From positions 1,163 to 37,245 of the forward strand of contig JAUNDR010000014.1 of assembly GCA_030525985.1 (NCBI GenBank): a stretch of 36,083 bases of DNA, given 5' to 3'. The notes beneath the pieces are model-generated. The model was not told the origin of the DNA. It saw nothing but the letters and a program-made list of their open reading frames with translations, and ran no database searches. The position numbers and the translations under genes are program-made. This document shows, one piece after another, positions 6,796-15,294 of the stretch. Origin of the DNA: Slackia sp. (GTDB taxonomy: Bacteria; Actinomycetota; Coriobacteriia; Coriobacteriales; Eggerthellaceae). The stretch's first letter is position 1. Each line of letters opens with the position of its first letter.

Positions 6796-7335
6796 ATGAA
6801 CATCTGCGTCTTCTGCTCGTCGTCGAGCAACCTGGATGCCGCTTACCTCGATGCGGCCGACGCGCTCGGACGCGCCGTCGCACGCCACGGCCACACGCTC
6901 GTATTCGGCGGCTACGATATGGGCCTCATGGGCGCCGTCGCCCGCGCGACCGTCGCAGAAGGCGGGCGCGTCATCGGCATCACCACAAAGGGCCTGAGCG
7001 CCAAGGGTCGCGCCGTGGTAGCGGGCATCGAGGAAGAATGCACGGCCGACCTTTCCGCGCGCAAAGAGCGCATGGTGGAACTTTCCGACGCCTTCGTCAC
7101 GCTGCCGGGAGGCCTGGGCACGTTCGACGAATTCTTCAGCGTGATTTCGCGTGTGAAAGCGGGCGAACTCGATGCGAAAAGCGCATTGCTTGATGTGGAC
7201 GGCTTCTTCAAGCCGCTGGCCGCCCTGCTCGACGACGCTTGCGCGCGCGGCTTGAACTCCACCGATTGGCGTGCGACCTGCGAAATCTTCGATGACGCCG
7301 AAGCGCTTGTCTCGTGGATCGAGAACGCGCGATGA
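6796..7335 (+). CDS. LOG-family nucleoside 5'-monophosphate phosphoribohydrolase (TIGR00730)
   Basis: A 179-residue Rossmann-like protein of the LOG ('lysine decarboxylase-like') family. MNICVFCSSSS begins the first strand. VFGGYDMGLMGAVA (36-49) is the substrate loop, the conserved Arg-Lys pair is at 89-90, and the signature is PGGLGTFDE (104-112). LOG enzymes release the free base from cytokinin or AMP nucleotides; in bacteria the physiological substrate is often unclear. The usual 'GT.EE' is GTFDE here, a conservative change. The start has AAAGGAA 8 nt upstream. It lies 174 nt after elp3 on the same strand, and its stop overlaps the start of a 55-codon gene by ATGA. Family is certain; substrate is not. 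Confidence 0.92.
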   Translation: MNICVFCSSSSNLDAAYLDAADALGRAVARHGHTLVFGGYDMGLMGAVARATVAEGGRVIGITTKGLSAKGRAVVAGIEEECTADLSARKERMVELSDAFVTLPGGLGTFDEFFSVISRVKAGELDAKSALLDVDGFFKPLAALLDDACARGLNSTDWRATCEIFDDAEALVSWIENAR

Positions 7336-7499
7336 GCAATCGCGCGAACATCGGCCGCCCGCCGCTTCCTCCCCTGCCGAAAAAGCAGCATGCCGGCAAG
7401 CAATTCTTCGGCAGCGCGCACGCATCCAAAGGCATCGGCCCGAACAAGGCATGCGGGCATAAAGGCGGCATCCGTCGCCAGGGGTCGAAACGCGGATAA
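7332..7499 (+). CDS. Hypothetical 55-residue basic microprotein overlapping LOG gene
   Basis: A 55-codon frame begins with the ATG of an ATGA overlap with the upstream LOG stop and ends 6 nt before a strong 14-bp hairpin. The product, starting MSNRANIGRPPLPPLPKKQ, is rich in Lys, Arg, Gly and Pro, with two Cys/His-containing patches (KACGHKGG near the end) and no membrane segment. Roughly 70% of third codon positions are G or C, fitting the genome's coding bias. The overlap suggests translational coupling. I do not recognise the family. It may bind nucleic acid because of its charge, but that is a guess; it could also be a chance frame. Confidence 0.5.
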   Translation: MSNRANIGRPPLPPLPKKQHAGKQFFGSAHASKGIGPNKACGHKGGIRRQGSKRG

Positions 7500-7505
7500 C
7501 GAAAG

Positions 7506-7542
7506 GGGGCCGTCATGCGACGCATATCCGCATGACGGCCCC
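7506..7542. terminator. 14-bp perfect hairpin between convergent genes
   Basis: GGGGCCGTCATGCG (7506-7519) pairs perfectly with CGCATGACGGCCCC (7529-7542) around a 9-nt loop. It lies between the end of the microprotein gene (plus) and the NifX-like gene (minus). The T-tract is short: CTTTCGTT on the minus strand and none on the plus strand. It is probably a bidirectional terminator, with the minus direction better supported. Confidence 0.65.
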
Positions 7543-7576
7543 ATCTGAACAGGCAAAACGCGCGATTGGAAAATGC

Positions 7577-7939
7577 CTAGTGATGACACGCGTGCTCGGC
7601 GCCCATGACGGGAAGCTCTCCCGCCGCGGCGCGCTTGGCGACATCGCCCACGCCCGGGGTCTCGGCGTCGTAGAACACGGTGATGCCCGCCTGGGCGAAA
7701 CCCTGCATAGGACGCATGCCCATGCCCGCCGCCACGATGGCATCGGCTCCGGCGTCGGAAAGAATGCTTACCGGACGCAGGCAGCCGCCGCTTTCGTGCG
7801 GAGGATTGGCCACGATGGAAACCTCTTTGATGTCGCCATCCTCGATATCGACCATCGTGAAACAATCGCTATGGCCGAAATGGCCCGAGCGAACCGCATC
7901 CAAACCGCCCTCGCCCATCGAAGGAATCGCCAGCTTCAT
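7577..7939 (-). CDS. NifX/NifB-C-terminal-like Fe-Mo cofactor-binding domain protein
   Basis: A 120-residue protein of the dinitrogenase iron-molybdenum cofactor family. It begins MKLAIPSMGEGGLDA, followed by SGHFGHSDCFTMVDI and then GADAIVAAGMGMRPMQGF, the family's conserved core. The C-terminus ends EHACHH, a likely metal-binding patch. Such small proteins bind or carry iron-sulfur or Fe-Mo type clusters. In many anaerobes they occur without nitrogenase, and no nif gene is nearby. The start MKLAIP was chosen because it is the conserved strand 1; an ATG 15 codons upstream is also possible and has no better ribosome-binding site. It stands alone between a convergent hairpin and the Orf3-like gene 153 nt upstream. 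Its partner and exact cluster are unknown. Confidence 0.85.
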   Translation of the reverse strand: MKLAIPSMGEGGLDAVRSGHFGHSDCFTMVDIEDGDIKEVSIVANPPHESGGCLRPVSILSDAGADAIVAAGMGMRPMQGFAQAGITVFYDAETPGVGDVAKRAAAGELPVMGAEHACHH

Positions 7940-8092
7940 GCTTGCCACCACGCTTTCTCTCGTTGCGGATAAGACCCTTTCCATGGTATCGCTTTTTGAG
8001 AGCGCTGCGACATCATTTTCACCAACGGTCGCAGGCGGAAAGCGAACCCCCGAAAGACATCGCCATAGCGCGCTGCTCGCCCCGGCAACGCA

Positions 8093-8887
8093 TCAGCCCT
8101 GCGGCTTCTCGCCTTCCTCCTGCATGGCGCGCATGCCCACCTCGGCGCAAGCGTGCATGGCCATCTTCTCCGCAAGCATCATCTTGCAGAATTCCCTCAG
8201 ATCGGCTTCGTTATCGGGCAGGATATCCTTCTCGTAATCGTCGATGGTCTCGATTGCGAATGTCGCGTTCACATCGAAGATGCTGAAATATTCGCGGTCG
8301 AATCGCTCGCCGGGACGCAGTCCCAGCCACTCGCGTGCCTCCTGGTAGCGCGGGTCGGTCGGCTTATCGAGCACCTCGCAGAAATCGACGTAGCCGATCG
8401 TGCCGCCGACGCCCTCGGGCGGAGCCGCGCAGGCGCCATCCAAGCACACGGGCATGAACGGAAACGCCGCCACATCGTCGGCGACGACGCGCTCGATCTT
8501 CACCTCGATTTCCCAATAGTCTTCCATGTCGTAGAAAAACGATATGGAATCGCCCGCCTTGAGCAGGTCGCATATCTTTTTTTCGGCGGCGCTCACGTGC
8601 ACTTCGCCTTTCATACGCGGTATTTTCGACCCGCTTTCCATCAGCAGCGGGTCGTCGAAGAACATCCCGTTTTTATGGAAATAAAAGCCGTATTCGCCGC
8701 TCCATCCGAACGCGGCAAGCAGCGCGTCGCCCAGCATGAAAAACGTGTCGTCGGCGGGAATGATGAACCGACGCCACACGACAGGATCGGTGTAGAGAAG
8801 CGTCGCCTTCACCTGGAAGACGCTTTTCGCGAAGTCGGTCGGCTTCGCCCCTTTCGACGTGGGAAATTGAAATACGTTATCGGCCAT
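8093..8887 (-). CDS. Plasmid pRiA4b Orf3-like domain protein
   Basis: A 264-residue protein whose N-terminal 190 residues match the pRiA4b Orf3-like (IS1096 TnpR-like) fold: FQVKATLLYTDPVVWRRFIIPAD, then FMLGDALLAAFGW and YGFYFHKNG. Later segments are AGDSISFFYDMEDYWEIEVKIE and CLDGACAAPPEGVGG, where acidic and Cys/Pro-Gly loops are typical. The C-terminal 70 residues are more variable and include several Met and Cys residues. The start has AAAGGAC about 6 nt upstream. The gene follows the MoxR-type ATPase by 72 nt on the same strand and may be cotranscribed. The family has no established biochemical function. Family call is confident, role unknown. Confidence 0.88.
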   Translation of the reverse strand: MADNVFQFPTSKGAKPTDFAKSVFQVKATLLYTDPVVWRRFIIPADDTFFMLGDALLAAFGWSGEYGFYFHKNGMFFDDPLLMESGSKIPRMKGEVHVSAAEKKICDLLKAGDSISFFYDMEDYWEIEVKIERVVADDVAAFPFMPVCLDGACAAPPEGVGGTIGYVDFCEVLDKPTDPRYQEAREWLGLRPGERFDREYFSIFDVNATFAIETIDDYEKDILPDNEADLREFCKMMLAEKMAMHACAEVGMRAMQEEGEKPQG

Positions 8888-8959
8888 GGCCGTCCTTTCT
8901 TCGCATTATCCTTGCAGGCATTATCGCACGACGCGCGCAGGCGGCAGACGATCGCCCGC

Positions 8960-10462
8960 TTATTGCGCCATCGCCCGGCGCGCTCTCTCGCGCAAGGCGT
9001 CGGCACGCTCTTCCAGCATCAATTCCTTGGTATGCGCCCGATAGCTTTCCGAACCGTAGCGCCCGATGAAGGCGACCACCGCCGCATCGGCGGAAAGGTC
9101 GGTGGTGAACAGCAGCGATTCCTTGCCCGCGCCGAACGCTTCATCGAAAAACGCATAGGCGTTGTCGAGCCTGGCAGAAGATGCCGCCACCATGCCGTCG
9201 AGCGTTTCGGCATATGCCGAGAAGCGCCCTTTGACCTGCTCGATATCGAGAGCGAACGGCTCGTCGGCGCATGCGCGCAAGAAGCGCGATGCCGTCGCCA
9301 AGGCCGAGCCCTCATCGGAAGACAGCAGCCTGTTTCGGCGCCCCTCGCGTACGCGCTCGTCGCAATCGAGCGTCGCCTTGCCGCACGCCGATCGCACATC
9401 GGAAGCGTCCGCTTCGCCTTCGTCGCATGCACGGACGATGGCTTTCACCGCATCGAAAACGAATTCGGTCGCCCTATCGCGCAGCATCGCATCGTGCATC
9501 TCTCCCGCAAGCGCACTCGATAACAGGCCCACGAGCGCCACGCGTTCGTCGAACGGCGCCGTGCGTGCGCGCTCCGTAATTCCCGCAGGCGCCTCGCCCG
9601 CCAGAATGGATTCGACTTGATAATCGGAACGATATTTATTGAACAAATCGTAATACGCAGCGAACCGCTTCGCCGTTCGAGCGTCTTGGACGTATTGCGC
9701 GATCAAACGCTCGGTCACGGGAATGCCGCGCGCCTCGTAGACGCGCATCACGCGGGAGAGATCGTCCCATCCGCGCGCCGTGACGAATTCCTTGCCGTCG
9801 AGCGTGGTCTCTATATGGTAGAAATCGGACGTTTCCGCATCGAGGTAGGCGATAATCGCCGGATGCACGCGCGTGGCGAGCGCATACGCCTTCCATGCCT
9901 CGTAATCGGGCTCCACATCGATACGCTTAAGGCGGTCCCACGTGGCCACGTCGAAATCATGCGTGCTGCGGTTGTATTCGGACGGATTGCCCGCTGTCAC
10001 CACCACCCAGCCTTGCGGCACGGCATGGCGGCCGAACACCTTGTACTGCAGGAACTGAAGAATGGCAGGCGTCAGCGTCTCCGAAACGCAATTGATTTCA
10101 TCGAGGAACAGGATGCCTTCGCGCCGCCCCGTTTCCTCCATGCTCTCATACACCGAAGCGATGATTTCGCTCATCGTGTACTCCGACACGCTGAATGTCC
10201 GCCCGTCGAAGGAGCGCTCTGCGATGTACGGCAGGCCGAGCGCGCTTTGGCGCGTATGGTGCGTCATGGAATAGCTCACCAACCCGATGCCCATCTCGCG
10301 CGCGACCTGCTCCATGATGGCGGTCTTTCCCACGCCCGGCGCGCCGAGCAGAAAGAGCGGGCGCTGCCGTTCGACAGGGATCAGATACGCCCCGTTTTCG
10401 TCTTTGGCAAGATAGACCTCGACCGCGCGGGCCACCTCTTCTTTCGCCTGCCTGATATTCAT
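8960..10462 (-). CDS. MoxR-like AAA+ ATPase
   Basis: A 500-residue AAA+ protein. Walker A is GAPGVGKT (40-47) and Walker B is ILFLDE (117-122), followed by CVSETLTPAILQFLQ and the sensor-like VVVTAGNPSEYN, as in MoxR-type ATPases. The C-terminal half (about 290-500) is helical with no recognised domain. MoxR ATPases act with VWA-domain partners, often as chaperones for metal-enzyme or surface-complex maturation. Here the partner is plain: the VWA gene directly upstream overlaps this start by ATGA. The start at 10462 has a strong AAGGAGGG site about 7 nt upstream, so a possible 22-codon extension was rejected. Confidence 0.92.
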   Translation of the reverse strand: MNIRQAKEEVARAVEVYLAKDENGAYLIPVERQRPLFLLGAPGVGKTAIMEQVAREMGIGLVSYSMTHHTRQSALGLPYIAERSFDGRTFSVSEYTMSEIIASVYESMEETGRREGILFLDEINCVSETLTPAILQFLQYKVFGRHAVPQGWVVVTAGNPSEYNRSTHDFDVATWDRLKRIDVEPDYEAWKAYALATRVHPAIIAYLDAETSDFYHIETTLDGKEFVTARGWDDLSRVMRVYEARGIPVTERLIAQYVQDARTAKRFAAYYDLFNKYRSDYQVESILAGEAPAGITERARTAPFDERVALVGLLSSALAGEMHDAMLRDRATEFVFDAVKAIVRACDEGEADASDVRSACGKATLDCDERVREGRRNRLLSSDEGSALATASRFLRACADEPFALDIEQVKGRFSAYAETLDGMVAASSARLDNAYAFFDEAFGAGKESLLFTTDLSADAAVVAFIGRYGSESYRAHTKELMLEERADALRERARRAMAQ

Positions 10463-12177
10463 CGCATGCCCTCCTTGCTTGCTCCTGCACGAAATTCCCC
10501 CGAATCGACCTTCACGCGCATCGCCCACGGCGGCACATCGGGCTCTTCGGCATACGCCTCGTCGGTCAGGACGAACGCCACGTCATAGCGCGGCTTTTCA
10601 CGCGGATACGCCCCTTGCCCGTCGGTGAAATACAGAAGTCCCTTCAAATGCGTCAGCTCGCCCGCGTCCACCAGACCGTCGACATAAGAGAAAACCGGCC
10701 GGAAGTCGGTTCCCCCGAAGCCCTTGAGGTCGAGATCGTGCGCCCATGCGCGCGCATCGGAACGCGAAGCGATGCGCGCGACGTCTTGAACCTGGGCATC
10801 GCATTGAATCACGTAGAGATTGAGCGCATCGGAAAATACGCCCGCATCCTCCAGGATATCGCAGGTGCGCTCCACGAACGCCGCCACCGTATCGCCCTTC
10901 GTGGACGCCGACGTGTCGATAGCGATGACGAAATCGCGGATACGCCCGTCGTCGGCATATTCGAGCGGCTCGATCAACGGCATATTCCCGTACCGTTCAA
11001 GACCGTAGCAGTAGTAGACGTAATCGAATTCTTCGTCGTTGACCAGCATCTGCTCGTCGCGGGAAACGAAGCGGCGTAAAAACTCCCCGTAATCGACGCG
11101 CTCGACGTTCGAGCGTTTGAGCGCCAACGAGAAATTCCCGCCCGCCACGCCCCAAAGCTGGGAGAAATCATCGAGCGCCACATCGGCGCGCAGCGAGATT
11201 TCGCGCCATGCCGTCTGCATCGACTCGTTGAAGGTGTCGGTCGGCTGAGGACGGGTGCGCTGCTGAGGCTCGGGGACGCCGCTCATCGTGACGTCGGGCG
11301 CCGGAACGCCGCCCGCCCCGAAGCACGCCGATGCATTCGCCTCTCCCTCAAGACGCGCGGCGGCGAGCATGGACATCATCGAAGACGCCAAAGCGTCGTC
11401 GGCGAAATCCTGCGGCGACGGATTTTCACGGGATTCGATTCGCTCGGACGCGTCGTCGCCCCCATCGGCATCGGATGCGGAAGGCGAACGCGCAACCGAC
11501 TCGTCGGAAGAAGGCGGCATCATCGATTCCCTTCGAGCGGCGCCGCCCTGCGAATCCTGCAAGGCATGCGCCGTGCCGCGCATCCAAAAGGCGTGGTCAT
11601 CGACGAAAAACGCCCGGCGCAGCTCGACGGCCTCCTGATCGGATACGCCCCTTTCCTGCAGCAGGTAATAAAGCGCCTCCGCCGTAACGACCGGCACGGC
11701 GGGGAAAAACCGCGCGCAAAGAGGTGCCTGCAACGACTCGCGGAAAACCGCCAGATTTGAAAATCCCAGGTCGGTGATGCATTCCTCCACCGCCATATCG
11801 CACGCAAGGTCCCACAAGGCCGGCCGAAACGACGCGTTCGAGAACGGATGGCGGAAAAGGCAGTGCAGCGTCATGTGCAGGATATCGCGCGCAAGACGCG
11901 GCGGCTCCTCGGCGAAAGAGGCCGCCACCTGCCGCGCGTCGTAATACAAAGCGGCGCCGTCGGTTGCGAAAAGCGACCCCTCGCATGGCACGCAGGCAAG
12001 GCGCGACAGGGCGGGCTCGAGAAACCGCACGTCGACCAGCAGCATTTCCTTGGCATAGTCGAGCAGATCCGCCGCAAGGACATCCTCGTCGGATTGCGGA
12101 ACATGCCCATCTTGGCGCACGGCGCATCCCTTCGTTGCATTTTGCGTCGCCGCGTTTGCGCGACCGTCGGCATCCAT
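10459..12177 (-). CDS. VWA-domain protein with DUF2201-type metallopeptidase-like N-terminus
   Basis: A 572-residue protein with two recognisable parts. The N-terminal part has DILHMTLHCLFRHPF (His101, His105, His110) followed by DLACDMAVEECI, the putative metallopeptidase region of DUF2201 proteins. The usual glutamate after the first His of an HExxH motif is Met here, so peptidase activity is doubtful. A low-complexity Ser/Asp/Glu/Arg linker covers about 225-300. The C-terminal VWA domain (about 415-572) has a complete MIDAS: DTSAS (421-425), Thr490 in FGGTDFRP and Asp519 in YFTDG. These proteins pair with MoxR ATPases, and the overlapping downstream gene is one. The start has AAGGAG 7 nt upstream. 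A metal-dependent adaptor or chaperone role is inferred from the family. Confidence 0.9.
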   Translation of the reverse strand: MDADGRANAATQNATKGCAVRQDGHVPQSDEDVLAADLLDYAKEMLLVDVRFLEPALSRLACVPCEGSLFATDGAALYYDARQVAASFAEEPPRLARDILHMTLHCLFRHPFSNASFRPALWDLACDMAVEECITDLGFSNLAVFRESLQAPLCARFFPAVPVVTAEALYYLLQERGVSDQEAVELRRAFFVDDHAFWMRGTAHALQDSQGGAARRESMMPPSSDESVARSPSASDADGGDDASERIESRENPSPQDFADDALASSMMSMLAAARLEGEANASACFGAGGVPAPDVTMSGVPEPQQRTRPQPTDTFNESMQTAWREISLRADVALDDFSQLWGVAGGNFSLALKRSNVERVDYGEFLRRFVSRDEQMLVNDEEFDYVYYCYGLERYGNMPLIEPLEYADDGRIRDFVIAIDTSASTKGDTVAAFVERTCDILEDAGVFSDALNLYVIQCDAQVQDVARIASRSDARAWAHDLDLKGFGGTDFRPVFSYVDGLVDAGELTHLKGLLYFTDGQGAYPREKPRYDVAFVLTDEAYAEEPDVPPWAMRVKVDSGEFRAGASKEGMR

Positions 12178-12369
12178 ACAGCGCTCCTTACGCGAGAACC
12201 ATACTTCGCTTCATCATAGCGCAATACGAGCATCGGAAATCCCCCTTCCTCGCGCGAAACGCCTCCCTGCGCTACCATGGCTTCGTTCGAATGCGAACCC
12301 GACCGGATGGAAGCGAAACGCCGCGCCGCCCGGCCGCACGAATACATGCCGAGCCGTATCGGAGGCACC

Positions 12370-14022
12370 ATGGACGACCCTTTGCGCCGCGCGCTTTCCC
12401 GCATTCTGTTTTTCGACGCGACAACGCCTCTTGACGAGCTGATAGAGCATGCGCGCGCAAACCCCGTCACGCTCGATGCCGCAGAGGCCGCCGCACTCGT
12501 CGACTCGGAGCTTTTCTCCCTTTGGCCCGAGCAGCAAGGGTGCGCGCTTCTTGCCGCCGACCTTCACGCGCTCGCACGCGATGCGAAGCTGCCCGACGAA
12601 GGCCTTATCCTGCATCTGCCGCAGGCATTCGGCGATATGCCGCTGACGCGCATCGCACGCGAGGCGTTTCGACCGTGGCTTTCGTACGGAATCAAAATCC
12701 GCCTGCTCATACTGCCCGAAGGCATGACCGACATAAGCGACGGCGCCTTGGCTCCCTTGTGCTTCGAACACCTTTGCCTGCCCTCCACCCTGACGCATTT
12801 CGGGATGCGCGAAGTGCGCTGGAACAAGCTGACATGCTATCCCGACCGCGTCTCGTTTTCCGTTCACGGCGACAATCCCGCTTTTGCGGCGCATGACGGC
12901 TCGCTTTACTCGAAAGACGGTACGGAGCTGATCGCCCACGCATATCCCTACGATGCCTGCATCGATATACCCGATGGCGTCAAGCGCCTGCGAAAAGACG
13001 CCTTCATCCACACGCCGCAACCGCCGCAAAGCATCCTCTGCCCCGACAACCTCGAAGAAGCCCCCGACGAAATCGACCCGTCGCTGCTCTGGATCAGAAA
13101 TTCCACGGCGCCCGTAGCGCAGTTGCTCCGCCGCGAAGGACGCCTCGGAGTTTCGCCCGTTTATTGGCGCGAAGACGGCTGCGTGTTCGATTTCAACCCC
13201 GCCAGAAGCGAATCCGTGCTGGTATCGGCCCAGGGAAACGACGGCGGAGACATCGTTCTTCCCGCATCGGTCGTCGATCGCCCGTTGACGCGTATCGGCG
13301 AGAGGGCTTTGCCCCGGCGCGCGCAATCCGTCGCGCTCTCGGAAAACGTGAAAATCGTCGAAGACGGCAATGCCTGCGAAGGCGCGCAACGCATCGTTTT
13401 GAACGAAGGCCTTGCTTCGATAGGCGCGGGATGCTTCATGCGAGCCGCGCACGATGCAGCCGTGCGCATCCCCCGCAGCGTGCAATCGATCGGCGCGCGT
13501 TCGTTTTGCGCAAGCCGCATCTTCTTCGAAGCCCTAGGAACCGCGGTCTTCATTCCTGCAGGCAGCCACTCGCTCTTCGAGCCGCAGACGTATCGCACAA
13601 CGGGCTTCTCCCGCATCGAGTATGCCCGCCGAGATGCCGACGGCGCATTCACGGCGCCCTTCGACATGGGGGCCTACGATGGGTTTCTTGCGGGCGATCG
13701 CTCGTTTTTCGGCAAAACGGAAGCGATCGTCGACAGGCTTTCGGGCGATGTCGAGATATCGCAGGAACACGCAATCGCATTCGCCGCGCAGCTTGATAAA
13801 AACGCCGATAGCGCCCTTTGCCTGATTGCGCAACGACGCTCGAAGCGCTGCGTCGAGCGCCTAGCGGAACACAGGTTTTACGAAAACGAGCAGCGCTTCC
13901 TCGCTCAATGCGAATTGCTCAGGCAGCACCATGCGACAGAGGCGCTCGGATTGCTCATGGAACAGCGCGTCCATCACGGCAACGTGGCGCCCGCGAAGCC
14001 ATCCGACCGCTTCGCCTTCTGA
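12370..14022 (+). CDS. BspA-like leucine-rich repeat (LRR_5) protein, apparently cytoplasmic
   Basis: A 550-residue protein with scattered LRR_5 repeats of the BspA/TpLRR type: IRLLILPEGMTDISDGALAPL, CIDIPDGVKRLRKDAF, DIVLPASVVDRPLTRIGERAL, RIVLNEGLASIGAGCF and AVRIPRSVQSIGARSF. There is no signal peptide, membrane segment or cell-wall anchor, although most BspA-like proteins are surface-exposed. The last 130 residues resemble an ankyrin-like or helical tail (ISQEHAIAFAAQLDKN, SALCLIAQRRSKRCV). The start MDDPLRRAL has GGAGG 5 nt upstream, which decides against ATGs at 12277 and 12343. It is divergent from the VWA gene with a 192-bp gap. LRR proteins bind other proteins; the partner is unknown. 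Confidence 0.82.
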   Translation: MDDPLRRALSRILFFDATTPLDELIEHARANPVTLDAAEAAALVDSELFSLWPEQQGCALLAADLHALARDAKLPDEGLILHLPQAFGDMPLTRIAREAFRPWLSYGIKIRLLILPEGMTDISDGALAPLCFEHLCLPSTLTHFGMREVRWNKLTCYPDRVSFSVHGDNPAFAAHDGSLYSKDGTELIAHAYPYDACIDIPDGVKRLRKDAFIHTPQPPQSILCPDNLEEAPDEIDPSLLWIRNSTAPVAQLLRREGRLGVSPVYWREDGCVFDFNPARSESVLVSAQGNDGGDIVLPASVVDRPLTRIGERALPRRAQSVALSENVKIVEDGNACEGAQRIVLNEGLASIGAGCFMRAAHDAAVRIPRSVQSIGARSFCASRIFFEALGTAVFIPAGSHSLFEPQTYRTTGFSRIEYARRDADGAFTAPFDMGAYDGFLAGDRSFFGKTEAIVDRLSGDVEISQEHAIAFAAQLDKNADSALCLIAQRRSKRCVERLAEHRFYENEQRFLAQCELLRQHHATEALGLLMEQRVHHGNVAPAKPSDRFAF

Positions 14023-14123
14023 CGATACATCGTGCGGCATGCGCGCAATGGCTTCGCGAAAACAATGAAACGAGAGGGGGCGCTGGGCCATTCGCGGGAA
14101 AACCGCGCTTCGAAAACACGGCG

Positions 14124-14152
14124 AGCGGCGCGAAAAAACAATGCGCGCCGCT
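14124..14152. terminator. Hairpin overlapping the GH73 stop codon
   Basis: AGCGGCGCG (14124-14132) and CGCGCCGCT (14144-14152) form a 9-bp perfect stem with an A-rich loop (T-rich on the minus strand). The right arm enters the stop codon of the minus-strand muramidase gene. No clear T-tract follows the stem on either strand. A second short GC hairpin follows near 14095-14109. Probably a convergent terminator region; moderate certainty. Confidence 0.45.
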
Positions 14153-15294
14153 TAAGCATCGAAGCGATACAGGTCGTATTGGTCCATGATGGCGACAAGC
14201 CTGTCTGCGTAAGAGCTGTCCGTCGCCCAGCCCGCATCCTGCAGGCCCCATGCCATCAAAGCCGAGTTGTTCGTTTCGATGGCGCGACGAATCGTCGGAT
14301 TATCGGCATACGTCGACGCCTGCAGAAAGACGCTCGAACGAAATTCTATGCATGCCTTCTTGCTCTCGAACTCGACGAAGGCATCCGTGATCGTGACGGT
14401 TTTGCCGTCGTATTCTTCGCTGGTACCCCAACTCGCAGGACCGACCACCCCATGCTTCCCCTTGAAGGAATCGGACCATTTCATGCCGAACAGGTTGTTA
14501 TCCTCCTCGGCAAGGCGCGAAAGGCGTGCCCCCTGCCCGCTTTCCTGGATGATCTGAGCGATCGTGCATCCGGCGGGATGGCCGTACTCCTGCCGCATAG
14601 CGCGCGCGACAGCGACCATTTCATCGCTGATGTAGGCAGGCAGGCCGTCGGCGCGCTGTGTCGAGGCGCCCTGCTTCGCCGACACTGCGCTTGACGCGAC
14701 GAATGCAATCGTAACGACAAGGGCGAGAACCGCCGCAAAACGAACGAGATACGACCGCCCCACCACACGGGCCCCGCGCGCAACGACGCCATGGCGGCGC
14801 TCTTGCGACCGGGCAGGGCGCGCCTCCCGCGAAGGCGCGCTGCAGCGCGCGGCATCGGTATTGCGCGGAGAGAACGAACGCCGCGAAGACGAAGTTTTTT
14901 CAGCACGCGCAGTCGAATGAGACGATGCCGTTTTTCCGGCGACATTCTTCGCAGAACCCCTGTTTGCACCGGAAAAGCCGCCTTTGCTTCGGCTTCCCGA
15001 CGAAGAGCGGGACGAGCGGCCTTTCTCGCTTGCCTGCTTCTGCGCGGACGCCGCTTTTGATGAGGAGGCTCCCCTCTTTGCGGCCGTCGTGCGGGAAGAC
15101 GACGTATTCCGAGCCTGCCCGCCCGTTTTTGCCGCCCTCGTTTTGCCCGACGAAAGCGACGCGCTCCCCGCATCGCGCGACGAGCGCGTCGACCGGGCGC
15201 TTCCCGCGCTTTTCGATTTCCCCGACACAAAACGGCCCTCCGCGCGCGACGCCGATGCAGGCGCGCTTCGAGGCGCCGCTTTTCGGGCGCTCAT
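14152..15294 (-). CDS. Membrane-anchored GH73 peptidoglycan hydrolase with long basic N-terminal tail
   Basis: A 380-residue protein in three parts. Residues 1-180 are a Ser/Ala/Arg/Lys-rich, low-complexity, strongly basic tail. Residues 184-206 (SYLVRFAAVLALVVTIAFVA) form one membrane segment. Residues 220-380 are a glucosaminidase/lysozyme subfamily 4 domain, with IIQESGQG (catalytic Glu251), NNLFGMKW, and FVEFESKKACIEFRS near the end. GH73 enzymes cut the glycan strands of peptidoglycan. Topology should be tail inside, enzyme outside, a type II anchor. The start codon overlaps the mfd stop as ATGA, implying translational coupling. The tail resembles histone-H1-like Lys/Ala/Ser-rich tails and might bind DNA, RNA or anionic lipid heads; this is inference. 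Confidence 0.9.
   Translation of the reverse strand: MSARKAAPRSAPASASRAEGRFVSGKSKSAGSARSTRSSRDAGSASLSSGKTRAAKTGGQARNTSSSRTTAAKRGASSSKAASAQKQASEKGRSSRSSSGSRSKGGFSGANRGSAKNVAGKTASSHSTARAEKTSSSRRSFSPRNTDAARCSAPSREARPARSQERRHGVVARGARVVGRSYLVRFAAVLALVVTIAFVASSAVSAKQGASTQRADGLPAYISDEMVAVARAMRQEYGHPAGCTIAQIIQESGQGARLSRLAEEDNNLFGMKWSDSFKGKHGVVGPASWGTSEEYDGKTVTITDAFVEFESKKACIEFRSSVFLQASTYADNPTIRRAIETNNSALMAWGLQDAGWATDSSYADRLVAIMDQYDLYRFDA

Noticed and set aside
12285-12298. GTTCG-AATG-CGAAC palindrome as a possible LexA box
   Set aside because: The half-sites are in the reverse order (GTTCG first) compared with the SOS box CGAAC-N4-GTTCG, so it does not fit.
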